Assembly: GCF_030159995.1 (NCBI RefSeq)
Contig: NZ_BSNM01000002.1
Location: 124,001 to 188,000 of the forward strand
Source of the DNA: Litoribrevibacter albus
GTDB lineage: Bacteria > Pseudomonadota > Gammaproteobacteria > Pseudomonadales > Litoribrevibacteraceae
Direction of reading: 5' to 3'
DNA: 64,000 bases
The notes beneath the pieces were generated by a model. The model made no database searches and was not told the DNA's origin. It worked only from the letters and a program-made list of their open reading frames with translations. The position numbers and the translations under genes were made by a program. Positions 28,301-38,171 of this stretch are shown here, piece by piece (the first letter of the stretch is position 1; every line of letters begins with the position of its first letter).

Positions 28301-28577
28301 GGCCGGTCTTGAGATTGAACGTGTGAACAAGGTGAAGGAAGGTCGTCCTCACATTGTTGATATGATCAAGAACGACGAGATCATCTTAATTGTAAACACC
28401 ACTGAAGGTCGTAAGTCGATTGAGGATTCAGCAATGATCCGTCGTAGTGCGCTTCAGCATAAAGTGTATTGCACCACGACATTAGCGGGTGCATTTGCTG
28501 CGCTTCATGCGTTAGAAAGTGGTGAAGAGAAAACAGTTCGTCGCTTACAAGAATTGCATCAAGGCATTAATGCATAA
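25356..28577 (+). CDS. carB: Carbamoyl-phosphate synthase large subunit
   Basis: 1073-residue synthetase with two tandem ATP-grasp halves ([20 protein letters not shown] at the start of the first; [20 protein letters not shown] of the second) and a C-terminal MGS-like allosteric domain ([28 protein letters not shown]), where UMP and ornithine act in E. coli. Length is normal. It follows carA by 150 bases with a small hairpin (GTGCCTG/CAGGCAC at 25220-25244) between, and is probably co-transcribed with it. Confidence 0.98.
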   Translation: MPKRTDIKSILILGAGPIIIGQACEFDYSGAQACKALREEGYRVILVNSNPATIMTDPAMADATYIEPIHWTTVEKIIEKERPDALLPTMGGQTALNCALDLEREGVLEKFGVEMIGANADTIDKAEDRDRFDQAMKKIGLKTPEAAIAHSMEEAYQVLEKIGFPAIIRPSFTMGGTGGGIAYNREEFQEICERGLDLSPTSELLIDKSLIGWKEYEMEVVRDKNDNCIIVCSIENFDAMGVHTGDSITVAPAQTLTDKELQIMRDASLAVLREIGVETGGSNVQFGLCPKTGEMVVIEMNPRVSRSSALASKATGFPIAKIAAKLAVGYTLDELQNDITGGATPASFEPSIDYVVTKIPRFTFEKFPQANDRLTTQMKSVGEVMAIGRSFQESMQKALRGLEVGSCGFDEILDFTQEDAKDTLIHELKSPGAERAWYVGDAFRSGMSVDEVYKLSGIDPWYLVQIEELINLENELKSLGLSDLTAEKMFKLKRKGFSDTRLAQLLAVSEKSLRKHRQELGIRPVYKRVDTCAAEFASDTAYMYSTYEEECEANPSDKDKIMVLGGGPNRIGQGIEFDYCCVHAALAMRDDGYETIMVNCNPETVSTDYDTSDRLFFEPVTLEDVLEIVDLEKPKGVIVQFGGQTPLKLARELEAAGVPIIGTSPEAIDRAEDRERFQQMVQRLDIKQPPNTTVRSSEEAVKAADEIGYPLVVRPSYVLGGRAMEIVYSETELSRYMREAVSVSNESPVLLDHFLNCAIEVDIDAVSDGKEVVIGAIMQHIEQAGVHSGDSACSLPPYSLPADVQDEMREMVKRMAIELGVVGLMNVQLAYQDGEIYVIEVNPRASRTVPFVSKCIGRSLAQVAARCMAGVSLADQNFTSEIVPPYYSVKEAIFPFNKFQGVDPILGPEMKSTGEVMGVGDTFGEAFAKAVKAGGELLPTSGKAFISVRDADKGGVVELAKGLLAQGFELCATGGTCDVIQEAGLEIERVNKVKEGRPHIVDMIKNDEIILIVNTTEGRKSIEDSAMIRRSALQHKVYCTTTLAGAFAALHALESGEEKTVRRLQELHQGINA

Positions 28578-28599
28578 GAATGCGTAAAGGATAAAGTGG

Positions 28600-29076
28600 A
28601 TGAGTAAAGTCCCTATGACAGTCGCAGGCGAACAACGCCTGCGTGACGAGCTAGCTCGTCTTAAAACAGAAGACCGTCCTCGAGTGATTGCTGCAATTGC
28701 AGAAGCTCGTGAGCATGGAGATCTTAAAGAAAACGCTGAATACCATGCAGCTCGTGAGCAGCAGGGCTTCATTGAAGGTCGTATTCAGGAAATTGAAGGT
28801 AAGCTATCAAACGCTCAAGTGATTGATGTGTCTTCAATGTCAAATAACGGTAAGGTAATTTTCGGCGCAACGGTTGATCTGATTAACCTGGATACTGATC
28901 AAGAAGTCCGTTATCAAATCGTTGGTGAAGACGAAGCTGACATTAAAGCAGGTAAAATCTCTGTGACATCCCCTATTGCTCGCTCTTTGGTTGGCAAGGA
29001 AGAGGATGATATTGTCGTGGTTGCTGCGCCTGGTGGTGAAGTTGAGTACGAAATTTCTCAGGTACACTACCTATAA
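28600..29076 (+). CDS. greA: Transcription elongation factor GreA
   Basis: 158-residue factor that enters the RNA polymerase secondary channel and triggers cleavage of backtracked RNA. The N-terminal coiled coil carries the catalytic tip acidic residues ([16 protein letters not shown]), and the C-terminal FKBP-like domain ends [13 protein letters not shown]. It lies 22 bases after carB and overlaps the next gene as TAATG, so it belongs to the carAB transcript. Confidence 0.97.
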   Translation: MSKVPMTVAGEQRLRDELARLKTEDRPRVIAAIAEAREHGDLKENAEYHAAREQQGFIEGRIQEIEGKLSNAQVIDVSSMSNNGKVIFGATVDLINLDTDQEVRYQIVGEDEADIKAGKISVTSPIARSLVGKEEDDIVVVAAPGGEVEYEISQVHYL

Positions 29077-29486
29077 TGACTGCAGGAACTCAGGTTAAGC
29101 CTCAAATTGGCGCGGGAACGCGCTTAATCTTGACCTTTTGGCTGGGGTCGTTGTGGGCGGTTGGTTATTTGGCGATTCCATTTATCGCCAAATCCATGCC
29201 GGATCCGTCGCAATGGCAACCACTGGCACTGGGTTTAAAATATCTTGCTATCAATGTGGGGATATTTTGTGGGGCAGTCGTCTTGATTGGGCGATTATTT
29301 GAGCTGCATCTGAATAAGCAGTCGTTAATTGAAACACAATCTATTTTGATTTCGATTATGCTCGTTTTGTCCGGGGTGTATAGCTTTCGACAATATGGTG
29401 CTGAATCGATTGTGCCGGAACAGGATCTGTTATTCGGAATGGTATCTTTGCTGGGTATTATTTTGTTGGCAAATCGAAAAGATTGA
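29076..29486 (+). CDS. DUF4149-like small inner-membrane protein
   Basis: 136-residue protein with four predicted membrane helices (about residues 17-40, 50-72, 84-102 and 115-132). The layout (GTRLILTFWLGSLWAVGYLA near the start, a short C-terminal tail NRKD) and place after greA match the DUF4149-like protein that follows greA in Pseudomonas and relatives. Function unknown. Its ATG overlaps the greA stop as TAATG, indicating coupled translation, and a terminator follows at once, so it is the end of the carAB-greA unit. Confidence 0.8.
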   Translation: MTAGTQVKPQIGAGTRLILTFWLGSLWAVGYLAIPFIAKSMPDPSQWQPLALGLKYLAINVGIFCGAVVLIGRLFELHLNKQSLIETQSILISIMLVLSGVYSFRQYGAESIVPEQDLLFGMVSLLGIILLANRKD

Positions 29487-29492
29487 GTGCAT

Positions 29493-29521
29493 AAAAAAGG
29501 TCACGTGAAGTGACCTTTTTT
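29493..29521. terminator. Bidirectional terminator between the DUF4149-like gene and yhbY
   Basis: Stem AAAAAAGGTCAC/GTGACCTTTTTT with a 5-base loop, flanked by A- and T-runs, between convergent genes. Confidence 0.9.
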
Positions 29522-29539
29522 ACATCTGTAAGATAAGCA

Positions 29540-29860
29540 TTATCTTAATAGATTGGAAAGTCGTTCGTTGCGCTCTTTTGCAAAACGTAAGATTAATGCA
29601 ATCTTACCGATCGTCTGAATCAGTTCGGCACCCGTCGCCTCACAAATTTCATTAATAAGCTCTGCTCTTGCATCTCGATCATTTACGTTGAACTTCACTT
29701 TAATAAGTTCATGGTCATTCAGTGCGCGATCTGTTTCGTCAATTACGCCTTGAGATACACCGTTCTCAGAAACGATTATGACAGGATTTAAATTGTGTCC
29801 AATGCTACGGTATTCTTTTTTCTTGGCATTGGTGAGTTTGTTTGCAGGGCTTTTTGCCAT
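29540..29860 (-). CDS. yhbY: YhbY family RNA-binding protein (CRM domain)
   Basis: 106-residue CRS1-YhbY domain protein associated with 50S ribosome assembly. The family pattern is visible: LTNAKKKEYRSIGHNLNPVI, then SENGVSQGVIDETDRALNDHELIKVKF and the C-terminal IGKIALILRF. Encoded opposite to greA and ftsH, as in E. coli. In most gammaproteobacteria the divergent neighbour is rlmE; here that gene is absent and a 506-base gap precedes ftsH. Confidence 0.93.
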   Translation of the reverse strand: MAKSPANKLTNAKKKEYRSIGHNLNPVIIVSENGVSQGVIDETDRALNDHELIKVKFNVNDRDARAELINEICEATGAELIQTIGKIALILRFAKERNERLSNLLR

Positions 29861-30019
29861 CTGATTTTGTTCTCCGCTATATTTTCTGGCGCGAATTGTA
29901 ACCTATTACCGTACAGTTGCTAACACATTGTAGTTGGTATTCATCTAAAGATTGGTATCTTTTGTCTCGTTGATTCTCTGTTATTTGGCTCTCTTCGGAT
30001 TTTGTTCAAAGAAAATGGC

Positions 30020-30046
30020 TTGAGATTTGAAAAAGTAGCCTCATAT
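30020..30046 (+). promoter_or_regulatory. Sigma-32-type heat-shock promoter of the ftsH operon
   Basis: CTTGAG, with TTGAG at 30020-30024, then 14 bases, then CCTCATAT at 30039-30046, close to the -10 consensus CCCCATnT and with the same spacing as the grpE, dnaK and groES promoters here. FtsH is a heat-shock gene in E. coli, transcribed through rlmE. Confidence 0.65.
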
Positions 30047-30366
30047 ATACATCTGAATTCAATCGAAATAATTTGAAAGCCTAGTCGGTCTTGTTTTTGT
30101 TGATCGTGGTTTTGAGATTCTGAGTAGCAAAAATTGAAGAGCTGAATGGATCTTCGAGTGGCGTTCTATAATGAGGGTATCTGCCTTGTTGGTGAAACCG
30201 AATTGTAGATCGGGATGTCTGGTTGCTTAATAAAATTGTCCTTGAGAGTAGAACTGTTTGAGATTGTTTGTTGTCGGAGTCATACTGTAACATGAACGAA
30301 TAAGTTACAGGTGAAGGCTGGGCAATCAGCTGGCACTCATCAAAGAAATGAAAAGAGGGTTGTTCC
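30047..30366 (+). other. Long ftsH leader in place of rlmE
   Basis: About 310 transcribed bases between the heat-shock promoter and ftsH. No convincing gene is seen on either strand and nothing in the six frames resembles the methyltransferase motifs of RlmE. A TATAAT hexamer near 30162 could be a second start. No T-tailed hairpin is evident. It may be a structured leader or a deletion remnant. Confidence 0.5.
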
Positions 30367-32328
30367 TTGAACGACGTAATGAAGAATTTGATTTTGTGGG
30401 CCATTATCGCAACGGTTGTTGTAATGGTGCTGAATAAGTTTGATCAAACCGCTCCATCGGAAGAGTATAGTTACTCGGAGTTTGTTGAGCAGGTGAAGAG
30501 TGGTCAGGTCGATAAAGTGACTGTGGATGGTACTGTAATTATTGGTAAATTGCAGAACGGATCTCGCTTCGAAACAGTGATGCCGCCAGGACTGCTTGAT
30601 CTTGATCTTGTAAATGATCTTATCAATAACGGTGTTGATGTCGAGGGCAAGAAACCAGAGCAGCAGAGCATCTGGACTCAATTGTTGGTTGCTAGTTTCC
30701 CTATCTTGGTAATTATTGTTGTGTTCATGTTCTTTATGCGCCAAATGCAAGGTGGTGGTGGCGGTGGCAAGGGACCAATGTCCTTTGGTAAGAGTAAAGC
30801 TCGTCTGTTGAGTGAAGATCAGATCAAAACAACTTTTTCGGATGTTGCCGGTGTTGATGAAGCACGTGAAGATGTTCAGGAATTGGTTGATTTCCTAAAA
30901 GATCCAGGCAAGTTTCAGCGTCTGGGTGGGAAAATTCCTCGTGGTGTATTGATGGTAGGCCCACCAGGTACAGGTAAAACACTTCTTGCAAAAGCGGTAG
31001 CTGGGGAAGCGAAAGTACCTTTCTTTACCATTTCAGGTTCTGATTTCGTAGAAATGTTCGTTGGTGTGGGTGCATCACGTGTACGTGACATGTTTGATCA
31101 GGCTAAAAAACAAGCACCTTGTATCATCTTTATTGACGAGATTGATGCGGTAGGTCGTCATCGTGGTGCTGGTTTAGGTGGTGGTCATGATGAACGCGAA
31201 CAAACATTAAACCAATTGTTGGTTGAGATGGATGGCTTTGAAGCGAACGATGGCATTATTGTGATTGCTGCTACTAACCGTCCGGATGTGCTTGATCCTG
31301 CCTTGTTGCGTCCGGGGCGTTTTGACCGTCAGGTTGTTGTAGGTTTACCTGACATCCGTGGACGAGAGCAAATTCTAAATGTTCATGTTCGTAAAGTTCC
31401 TGTCGCTGATGATGTGAATACATCAGTTATTGCTCGTGGTACACCAGGTTTTTCTGGTGCGGATCTGGCAAACCTATGTAATGAAGCTGCTTTGTTTGCT
31501 GCGCGTGCAAATAAACGTTTGGTTACGATGGAAGAGTTTGAGTTGGCGAAAGACAAAATCATGATGGGTGCAGAGCGCAAATCTATGGTGATGTCTGAGA
31601 AGGAAAAGCTAAATACGGCTTATCATGAAGCAGGGCATGCAATCGTTGGTCGTTTGGTGCCTGAGCATGATCCTGTCTATAAGGTGAGTATTATTCCTCG
31701 TGGTCGAGCGTTGGGTGTAACCATGTTCTTGCCGGAAGAAGATAGATACAGTCAGAGCAAACGTGCAATTGAAAGTTCCATTTGTAGCCTGTTTGGTGGG
31801 CGTATTGCTGAAGAGCTAACGTTGGGCTTTGAAGGTGTGACTACGGGCGCTTCTAATGATATTCAACGCGCAACCAGTATTGCACGTAGTATGGTGACTA
31901 AATGGGGACTGTCTGAAAAGATGGGACCTTTAATGTACGACGAAGATGATGGTGAAGTGTTCCTAGGTCGTTCAGCGAGCACACCTCATAAGGCAATGTC
32001 TGGTGAAACGGCGAAAGCCATTGATGCAGAAGTGCGTAGAATTGCTGATGAGTGTTATGAACGTGCCAAAACTATCCTAGTTGAGCATCGTGATAAATTG
32101 GATATGATGGCTGACGCTTTGATGAAGTATGAAACCATTGATTCCAAGCAGATTGATGACATCATGGAAGGCAAAGAGCCTCGTGAACCTGAAGGATGGG
32201 ATGATCGTTCAAATGGTTCTGGGTCTTCTTCAGCTAAACAGTCGGAAGATGAGACTGATAAGGTTGATGGTTCTAAGCCAGAGTTTAAAGACTCAACCAA
32301 TATTGGTGGTCCTGCTAACCAGAATTAA
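30367..32328 (+). CDS. ftsH: ATP-dependent zinc metalloprotease FtsH
   Basis: 653-residue membrane-anchored AAA+ protease that degrades sigma-32, LpxC-type regulators and misfolded membrane proteins. Two membrane helices (about residues 6-24 and 100-120) flank a periplasmic domain. Walker A is [14 protein letters not shown], Walker [13 protein letters not shown], the second region of homology ends [10 protein letters not shown], and the zinc site is [15 protein letters not shown] 30367 is supported by AGAGGG upstream and by the MND-x-x-KNLILW beginning typical of Pseudomonas FtsH. It leads the ftsH-folP-glmM run. Confidence 0.97.
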   Translation: MNDVMKNLILWAIIATVVVMVLNKFDQTAPSEEYSYSEFVEQVKSGQVDKVTVDGTVIIGKLQNGSRFETVMPPGLLDLDLVNDLINNGVDVEGKKPEQQSIWTQLLVASFPILVIIVVFMFFMRQMQGGGGGGKGPMSFGKSKARLLSEDQIKTTFSDVAGVDEAREDVQELVDFLKDPGKFQRLGGKIPRGVLMVGPPGTGKTLLAKAVAGEAKVPFFTISGSDFVEMFVGVGASRVRDMFDQAKKQAPCIIFIDEIDAVGRHRGAGLGGGHDEREQTLNQLLVEMDGFEANDGIIVIAATNRPDVLDPALLRPGRFDRQVVVGLPDIRGREQILNVHVRKVPVADDVNTSVIARGTPGFSGADLANLCNEAALFAARANKRLVTMEEFELAKDKIMMGAERKSMVMSEKEKLNTAYHEAGHAIVGRLVPEHDPVYKVSIIPRGRALGVTMFLPEEDRYSQSKRAIESSICSLFGGRIAEELTLGFEGVTTGASNDIQRATSIARSMVTKWGLSEKMGPLMYDEDDGEVFLGRSASTPHKAMSGETAKAIDAEVRRIADECYERAKTILVEHRDKLDMMADALMKYETIDSKQIDDIMEGKEPREPEGWDDRSNGSGSSSAKQSEDETDKVDGSKPEFKDSTNIGGPANQN

Positions 32329-32429
32329 TTACTTGATTGGTTGGTAAGTATATGGGGTGCAGTATGAATATAAATGTTCATCTGTGCCCTTGTTTATTTG
32401 TGGTTGTAGTATTTTTTAAGTAAAAGTTT

Positions 32430-33251
32430 ATGAAGTTTGGATCGATCGAGATCGATTTTTCTCGTCCTCATGTTATGGGTGTTCTTAATGTTACTCCCGA
32501 CTCCTTTTCTGATGGTGGTCAGTTTAATTCTTTAGATTCTGCCTTGTTTCGCGCTGAAGAAATGGTGTCTTCTGGTGCAACCTTTATCGATATCGGGGGA
32601 GAGTCCACTCGCCCAGGTGCGGCTGTGGTGACTTTGCAGGAAGAGATGGATCGGGTTTTACCGGTAGTTGAGAAGCTGTCGGGAAATATATCGGCAGTTA
32701 TTTCTGTGGATAGTAGCTCTCCTGAGTTATTGGCGGAAGCCGCTTCTTTAGGCATGGGACTGATTAATGACGTCCGAGCTCTACAGAAAGAGGGCGCGTT
32801 GTCTGTGGCGGCTGAATCCGGTTTGCCAATATGTTTAATGCACATGCAGGGTAGCCCGCAAACTATGCAGGAAAACCCGACGTATCATGATGCGTTGTCT
32901 GAAATTAAAGTGTTTTTTGAAGAGCGTATTGCGGCATGTGTGGCTTCAGGGATCAATAAAGATAATTTGATCCTGGATCCAGGATTCGGTTTTGGCAAAA
33001 CATTAACGCATAACCTGATGTTGCTTAAGCAATTGAAGCAATTTGAGTCTCTCAAATTGCCACTTTTGGTGGGGTTGTCCCGAAAATCTATGTTGGGACA
33101 AATAACCGGAAAAGAAGTTGGTGAGCGTATGGCGGCCAGTGTGTCTGCTGCAGTGCTTTCAGCGATGAACGGAGCAAATATAATTCGAGTTCATGATGTG
33201 GCTGAAACGGTTGATGCGCTAAAAGTAGTTCAAGCTGTAATGGATGTTTAG
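32430..33251 (+). CDS. folP: Dihydropteroate synthase
   Basis: 273-residue folate enzyme joining p-aminobenzoate to the pterin pyrophosphate; the sulfonamide target. Signatures: MGVLNVTPDSFSDGGQF, DIGGESTRPGA, LMHMQGSPQTMQ, LDPGFGFGKTL and the C-terminal IIRVHDVAETVDAL. TIM-barrel length is normal. It follows ftsH by about 100 bases and precedes glmM, the standard order. Confidence 0.97.
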   Translation: MKFGSIEIDFSRPHVMGVLNVTPDSFSDGGQFNSLDSALFRAEEMVSSGATFIDIGGESTRPGAAVVTLQEEMDRVLPVVEKLSGNISAVISVDSSSPELLAEAASLGMGLINDVRALQKEGALSVAAESGLPICLMHMQGSPQTMQENPTYHDALSEIKVFFEERIAACVASGINKDNLILDPGFGFGKTLTHNLMLLKQLKQFESLKLPLLVGLSRKSMLGQITGKEVGERMAASVSAAVLSAMNGANIIRVHDVAETVDALKVVQAVMDV

Positions 33252-33315
33252 TTTAATTGTTATTGATATGTTCTGTTGTTTTAAGCTAAAGAACAATAAG
33301 TATAGGTAGTGAGCA

Positions 33316-34656
33316 GTGGGAAATCGTAAGTATTTTGGTACAGATGGAATTCGTGGCAAGGTTGGTCAATCACCTATTACACCAGACTTTGTGATGAAAC
33401 TAGGGTGGGCGGCTGGTAAGGTATTTCGCCGCCAGGGTGTAAGTACTATTTTGATCGGTAAGGACACTCGTGTTTCGGGGTATATGTTTGAATCTGCATT
33501 GGAAGCTGGTTTGTCAGCTGCTGGTGTAAATATTGGGCTGCTTGGACCAATTCCAACTCCGGCTATCGCGTACCTTACAAGAACCTTTAAGGCTCAGGCA
33601 GGTATTGTAATCAGTGCTTCTCATAACCCGTTTTATGATAATGGGATTAAGTTCTTTTCTGCACAAGGCACCAAGTTGCCGGATGATCTAGAGCACCAGA
33701 TTGAAGCCATGATCGATGCTCCTATGGAAGTGGTTGATTCGTCAGAGCTTGGTAAAGCTTTCCGTATTGAAGATGCTCGTGGTCGCTACGTCGAATTTTG
33801 TAAGAGTCGGGTTTCTGATGAGCTTGATTTGTCATCTATTAAGATGGTGCTTGATTGTGCAAATGGAGCCACTTATCAAGTCGCACCTGCAGTCATGGCG
33901 GAATTACGTGCAAATTTAAGTGAAATTCATGTAAATCCAGACGGTTTTAATATTAATGAAGGGTGTGGTTCAACCAGCCCTGAAGTGCTTCGTCGTGTCG
34001 TTTTGGCTGAAAAAGCGGATATCGGCATCGCTTTTGATGGTGATGGTGATCGATTAATTCTTGTGGATGATCATGGCGAGCTGGTTGATGGTGATGAGAT
34101 CCTGTATATCCTTGCTCGACATCAGAAGCTGAAAGGTACGATGGACGGTGGTGTTGTTGGCACTAAGATGTCTAATCTTGGGTTAGAGCGTGCGTTGGCT
34201 GATATGGATATTCCTTTCGTCCGGGCTGACGTGGGTGATCGGTATGTGATGGAAGCACTGAAAGAAAATGAGTGGTACATGGGTGGTGAAAACTCAGGTC
34301 ACATAGTGCTGGGGGATATGACGAGCACGGGTGACGGGTTGATTAGCGCACTTAAAGTGTTGGAAGTGATGTTTGAAACAGGGTCTTCTTTGGCTGAATT
34401 GCGCCAAGGAATGACAAAGTGTCCTCAGAAATTGGTTAATGTTAAGGTCTCTGATAAGAAGGGGATTATGGGGTCTCCTGAAATCGCTAAAGAAGTTGAG
34501 GCGTCTGAGGTTCGTATGGAAGGACGCGGTCGCGTCTTGTTAAGACCTTCAGGAACAGAGCCACTTGTTAGGGTGATGGTTGAAGGTGTGGATCAGTCTG
34601 AGATTGAGCGAGAAGTGGCTCACTTGGTTGAAGTAGTTAAGTCAGTTACAAAGTAA
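33316..34656 (+). CDS. glmM: Phosphoglucosamine mutase
   Basis: 446-residue enzyme converting glucosamine-6-phosphate to glucosamine-1-phosphate for UDP-GlcNAc, peptidoglycan and LPS. The phosphoserine loop is [15 protein letters not shown], the metal loop [12 protein letters not shown], the sugar loop [12 protein letters not shown] and the phosphate-binding loop [17 protein letters not shown]. It starts at GTG 33316. Length is normal. Confidence 0.97.
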   Translation: MGNRKYFGTDGIRGKVGQSPITPDFVMKLGWAAGKVFRRQGVSTILIGKDTRVSGYMFESALEAGLSAAGVNIGLLGPIPTPAIAYLTRTFKAQAGIVISASHNPFYDNGIKFFSAQGTKLPDDLEHQIEAMIDAPMEVVDSSELGKAFRIEDARGRYVEFCKSRVSDELDLSSIKMVLDCANGATYQVAPAVMAELRANLSEIHVNPDGFNINEGCGSTSPEVLRRVVLAEKADIGIAFDGDGDRLILVDDHGELVDGDEILYILARHQKLKGTMDGGVVGTKMSNLGLERALADMDIPFVRADVGDRYVMEALKENEWYMGGENSGHIVLGDMTSTGDGLISALKVLEVMFETGSSLAELRQGMTKCPQKLVNVKVSDKKGIMGSPEIAKEVEASEVRMEGRGRVLLRPSGTEPLVRVMVEGVDQSEIEREVAHLVEVVKSVTK

Positions 34657-34750
34657 AATTTTAGTTTCTGTGTTGGTGGATGGGTGAGTTGCTTGATCTT
34701 GTTATCTAAAGGATATAGTATGTCCGCCGCTCAGGGTTATGGAGATGGGC

Positions 34751-35500
34751 ATGCGTAAGTCGATAGTAGCTGGAAACTGGAAGCTAAATGGTTCACTTGA
34801 AACGGTAAGTCAGTTGGCAAGTGGTGTTGCTTCTCAGGTTTCAAATCTAAACTCGGAAGTGGTTGTCTGTCCGGTTTATGTTCATTTGAATCCTGTTGCA
34901 AGTGCAGTTTCCGGAAAAAAAGTAGCCTTGGGTGCTCAAAATTGTAGTGCTCAGTTAAGCGGTGCTTACACGGGTGAAGTTTCGCCGGGCATGCTTAAAG
35001 AATTGGGCTGCGAGTATGTGATTCTAGGTCACTCAGAGCGAAGAAGTTTGTTTTCTGAAACAGATTCTGACGTTTCAGAAAAAATGAAGTCTGTGCTTGA
35101 GCAGGGGTTAGTTCCTATTTTGTGTGTAGGTGAAACTCTTGAAGAGAGAGAGCAGGGGCTGGCTGAGTTAGTTGTTAAAACACAATTGCTTGCAGCGGTA
35201 GAAGGCTTGTCTTCAGATGCTGTTCAGACCATTGTGGTAGCTTATGAACCTGTGTGGGCTATCGGTACAGGGTTGACGGCAACGCCAGAGCAGGCTCAGC
35301 AAATGCATTCCTTTATTCGGGGAGTGCTGGCTACAGTTTCTCAGTCTGTAGCGGAACAGGTAAGAATTTTGTACGGTGGAAGTGTTAAGCCTGATAATGC
35401 TCAAGAGTTGTTTGCTCAAGATGATATTGATGGTGGCCTGATCGGCGGTGCTTCTCTAAATGTTGAAGACTTTGTAGCCATTTGTAAGGCAGCAGGATAA
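34751..35500 (+). CDS. tpiA: Triosephosphate isomerase
   Basis: 249-residue glycolytic TIM barrel. The catalytic residues are in AGNWKLNGS (Lys), ILGHSERRSLF (His) and VAYEPVWAIGTG (Glu), with phosphate loop LYGGSVKPDNA and GGLIGGASL. ATG 34751 is preferred because GGAG lies 6 bases upstream and it removes a non-homologous MEMG extension; ATG 34739 is possible. The glmM-tpiA-secG order is conserved in gammaproteobacteria. Confidence 0.96.
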   Translation: MRKSIVAGNWKLNGSLETVSQLASGVASQVSNLNSEVVVCPVYVHLNPVASAVSGKKVALGAQNCSAQLSGAYTGEVSPGMLKELGCEYVILGHSERRSLFSETDSDVSEKMKSVLEQGLVPILCVGETLEEREQGLAELVVKTQLLAAVEGLSSDAVQTIVVAYEPVWAIGTGLTATPEQAQQMHSFIRGVLATVSQSVAEQVRILYGGSVKPDNAQELFAQDDIDGGLIGGASLNVEDFVAICKAAG

Positions 35501-35504
35501 GAGA

Positions 35505-35870
35505 ATGGAAGTTATATTATTGAGTTTGCATGTTTTATTCGCAGTCGCTATTATAGCGCTCGTTTTGCTTCAGCAGGGTAAAGGTGCTGATGCGGGTGCT
35601 GCCTTTGGTGGTGGCGGTGCATCTCAGACTGTTTTTGGAAGTCAGGGTTCTGGTAACTTCTTGACAAAGTCGACTTCAATGTTGGCGGCACTGTTTTTTG
35701 CAACGAGCTTGGGTCTTGCTATGATCGCTAAACAGCAGGCTTCTGCTGTTGATCAAGTTGGGTTGCCTAAGATTTCGGTTGAAGAGGTTGCTCCTGCTGT
35801 TGAAGATGCAGAACTACCTGCTTTAGACGAAGCAGTAAGTGAAGACGAAGTTCCGCAAGTAGCTGAATAA
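35505..35870 (+). CDS. secG: Preprotein translocase subunit SecG
   Basis: 121-residue inner-membrane SecYEG component. Two membrane helices (about residues 2-22 and 53-72) flank the Gly-rich loop GADAGAAFGGGGASQTVFGS. The acidic C-terminal tail (about residues 85-121, rich in E, D, A and V) extends past the family core, as in several marine gammaproteobacteria. It begins 5 bases after tpiA, so it is co-transcribed, and is followed by tRNA-Leu. Confidence 0.93.
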   Translation: MEVILLSLHVLFAVAIIALVLLQQGKGADAGAAFGGGGASQTVFGSQGSGNFLTKSTSMLAALFFATSLGLAMIAKQQASAVDQVGLPKISVEEVAPAVEDAELPALDEAVSEDEVPQVAE

Positions 35871-35901
35871 TCTTTTAGATTGATTTGGTTATCTGAATAA
35901 A

Positions 35902-35988
35902 GCCGAAGTGGTGAAATTGGTAGACACGCCATCTTGAGGGGGTGGTGACTGTATGGTCGTGCCGGTTCGAGTCCGGCCTTCGGCACCA
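35902..35988 (+). tRNA. tRNA-Leu (anticodon GAG)
   Basis: 87-nt class II tRNA. The acceptor stem is GCCGAAG/CTTCGGC, followed by A and an encoded CCA. The D-arm TGGTGAAATTGGTAGACA is typical of tRNA-Leu. The anticodon stem CCATC/GGTGG encloses TTGAGGG with anticodon GAG at 35936-35938; a long variable arm and the GTTCGAGTC T-loop follow. The secG-tRNA-Leu pairing is conserved. Confidence 0.97.
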
Positions 35989-35992
35989 ATGA

Positions 35993-36021
35993 TTGACCAG
36001 GGTGTGGCAGTTGACTATAAT
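35993..36021 (+). promoter_or_regulatory. Near-perfect sigma-70 promoter directly after tRNA-Leu
   Basis: TTGACC (35993-35998), 17 bases, TATAAT (36016-36021). It starts 5 bases after the tRNA CCA. Transcription from about 36028 meets a terminator ending at 36074, so its immediate product would be about 46 nt unless the terminator is read through into rimP. Confidence 0.75.
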
Positions 36022-36047
36022 TGCCTCGACCTTGAGAGGTCGCTGTT

Positions 36048-36074
36048 AAAAGCCCCATTGTTAGGGGCTTTTTT
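36048..36074 (+). terminator. Terminator between tRNA-Leu and rimP
   Basis: AAAAGCCCC/GGGGCTTTT with a 7-base loop and a run of six T. It ends the secG-tRNA transcript and also the short transcript from the promoter at 35993. Confidence 0.9.
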
Positions 36075-36171
36075 CTAGCTGGAAGAAAGACTTTCAAGGA
36101 ATGGGCTATATAGCCCTTTTTTTGTTTATAGAGTTTTTGAAATTCTAATTTTTAATCGCGTTTGGAGTTAG

Positions 36172-36636
36172 GTGCACTTGAGTACCAAATCTAACCAATT
36201 ACAAGAAATGTTAGCGCCAGTGGTCGAATCTTTAGGGTATGACTTCTGGGGTTTAGAGTATGTTTCTCAAGGTAAACACTCAGTGTTGCGAGTGTTTATT
36301 GATCATGAAAACGGCATACAAGTTGATGATTGTGCAAAAGTCAGTCGTCAGTTGAGTGCTGTCTTAGACGTTGAAGATCCGATCAGCTCGGAATACAGCC
36401 TCGAGGTTTCCTCGCCAGGAATGGATCGGCCGTTGTTTACTCTGGAGCAATTTGAGAAATACATAGGACAGGTAGTTTCTGTGAAGCTACGCTTCCCGTT
36501 TGAGGGTCGTCGCAAATTTATGGGGCGACTAAATGGTGTGGAAGGCAGTGATGTTGTGGTACAGGTCGATAATCATGAATATTGCTTGCCTATAGACTCG
36601 ATTGATAAAGCCAACGTCGAGCCACAATTTAAGTGA
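36172..36636 (+). CDS. rimP: Ribosome maturation factor RimP
   Basis: 154-residue 30S maturation factor. Family features: [40 protein letters not shown], the [15 protein letters not shown] core and a C-terminal SH3-like domain. Starts at GTG 36172 or TTG 36178; GGAG at 36164-36167 is 4 or 10 bases before these. First gene of the rimP-nusA-infB-rbfA-truB-rpsO-pnp superoperon. Confidence 0.94.
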   Translation: MHLSTKSNQLQEMLAPVVESLGYDFWGLEYVSQGKHSVLRVFIDHENGIQVDDCAKVSRQLSAVLDVEDPISSEYSLEVSSPGMDRPLFTLEQFEKYIGQVVSVKLRFPFEGRRKFMGRLNGVEGSDVVVQVDNHEYCLPIDSIDKANVEPQFK

Positions 36637-36663
36637 CAGTCATTAGTTAAAGGGTAGAGTGAA

Positions 36664-38145
36664 ATGGGAAAAGAGATTCTGCTGGTAGCTGAAGCGGTTT
36701 CCAATGAAAAAGGAGTTGACCGCGAAATTATCTTTGAAGCTATTGAGCTGGCGTTGGCAACGGCAACTAAAAAGCGTTACGAAGACGAAGATAGTGATAT
36801 TCAAGTAAATATCGATCGTAAAACGGGTGAGTTTGATACTTTTCGTCGCTGGTTAGTTGTACCGGATGATGAATTAGCAAAGCTGGGTACTGAATTTACG
36901 ACCGAAGAAGCCGCCGAAAAAGATCCAAATCTAAAGCCAGGCGATATTTACGAAGAACAAGTGGAAAACGTTGAGTTTGGTCGTATTGGGGCTCAAGCTG
37001 CAAAACAAATTATTGTTCAAAAAGTAAGAGAAGCAGAGCGCCTGAAAATTGTTACTCAATACAGAGAGCGTGTTGGCGACTTGGTAACCGGTGTTGTTAA
37101 GAAGGTCGGTCGCGATAAGTTGTTTATCGATCTGGGTAACAATGCAGAAGCTGAATTGCCAAGAGATCAGTTGATTGGTCGTGAATCTTTCCGTATCGGT
37201 GAGCGTGTGCGTGCGTTATTGCTGACAATTCGTGAAGATTCTCGTGGTCCTCGATTGATTTTGAGTCGTTCTGCACCGGAAGTGTTGATCGAACTATTCA
37301 GAATTGAAGTACCTGAAATCTCAGAAGAAGTGATTGAGATCAAAGGTGCGGCTCGAGACCCTGGTCTTCGTGCCAAGATTGCTGTTAAAACAAACGATAA
37401 GCGTATTGATCCTGTTGGTGCTTGTGTTGGTATGCGTGGTTCTCGTGTTCAGGCTGTTTCTAATGAATTAGGTGGCGAGCGTATTGATATTGTGTTGTGG
37501 GATGATAATCCGGCGCAACTTGTTATCAATGCAATGGCTCCTGCTGAAGTGGCTTCCATTGTGATTGATGAAGACAGTCACACCATGGATGTTGCTGTAA
37601 CTGAAGACAACCTTGCAATGGCTATTGGTAAAGGTGGTCAGAATGTTCGTTTGGCGAGTGATTTAACTGGCTGGACATTGAATGTAATGACCGAGAATGA
37701 AGCCGGCGAGAAACAAGAAGCTGAGCGCTCTTCGTTAATTTCTAATTTTGTAAATAATTTGGATGTTGATGAAGATTTTGCTGAGTTCCTTGTAGAAGAA
37801 GGGTTCAGTTCGCTTGAAGAAGTGGCGTATGTACCACTTGAAGAAATGCTAGAGATTGAAGGGCTTGATGAAGAGACCGTAGAAGAATTACGAGCTCGTG
37901 CGAAAGATGCGTTGTTGAACAAGGCATTGGCGTCTGAAGAACAATTAGACGAAGCGATCCTTGAAATCGATGGTATGGATCATGACACCGCCCTGGCATT
38001 GAATCAGGCTGGCGTTAAGACATTGGATGATTTGGCAGAGCAGTCTGTTGATGATTTGATGGAAATTGAAGCAATCAGTGATGAAGATGTTGCAGCGAAA
38101 TATATTATGGCTGCACGTGCACACTGGTTCGAAGGTGAAGAATAA
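36664..38145 (+). CDS. nusA: Transcription termination/antitermination protein NusA
   Basis: 493-residue RNA-polymerase pausing and antitermination factor. Order: N-terminal polymerase-binding domain (1-130), S1 domain ([20 protein letters not shown], 135-200), two KH domains ([38 protein letters not shown]) and two C-terminal acidic helix-hairpin repeats (about 365-485), the extended form found in gammaproteobacteria. Confidence 0.98.
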   Translation: MGKEILLVAEAVSNEKGVDREIIFEAIELALATATKKRYEDEDSDIQVNIDRKTGEFDTFRRWLVVPDDELAKLGTEFTTEEAAEKDPNLKPGDIYEEQVENVEFGRIGAQAAKQIIVQKVREAERLKIVTQYRERVGDLVTGVVKKVGRDKLFIDLGNNAEAELPRDQLIGRESFRIGERVRALLLTIREDSRGPRLILSRSAPEVLIELFRIEVPEISEEVIEIKGAARDPGLRAKIAVKTNDKRIDPVGACVGMRGSRVQAVSNELGGERIDIVLWDDNPAQLVINAMAPAEVASIVIDEDSHTMDVAVTEDNLAMAIGKGGQNVRLASDLTGWTLNVMTENEAGEKQEAERSSLISNFVNNLDVDEDFAEFLVEEGFSSLEEVAYVPLEEMLEIEGLDEETVEELRARAKDALLNKALASEEQLDEAILEIDGMDHDTALALNQAGVKTLDDLAEQSVDDLMEIEAISDEDVAAKYIMAARAHWFEGEE

Positions 38146-38171
38146 GGCTAACGAAGGAGAGATACCGAGTT

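Noticed and set aside
30155-30175. TATAAT near 30162 as the main ftsH promoter
   Set aside because: No matching -35 at 16-18 bases; kept only as a possible secondary start.
35989-36171. Initiator tRNA-Met (metY) between tRNA-Leu and rimP
   Set aside because: No cloverleaf sequence is present in this interval.
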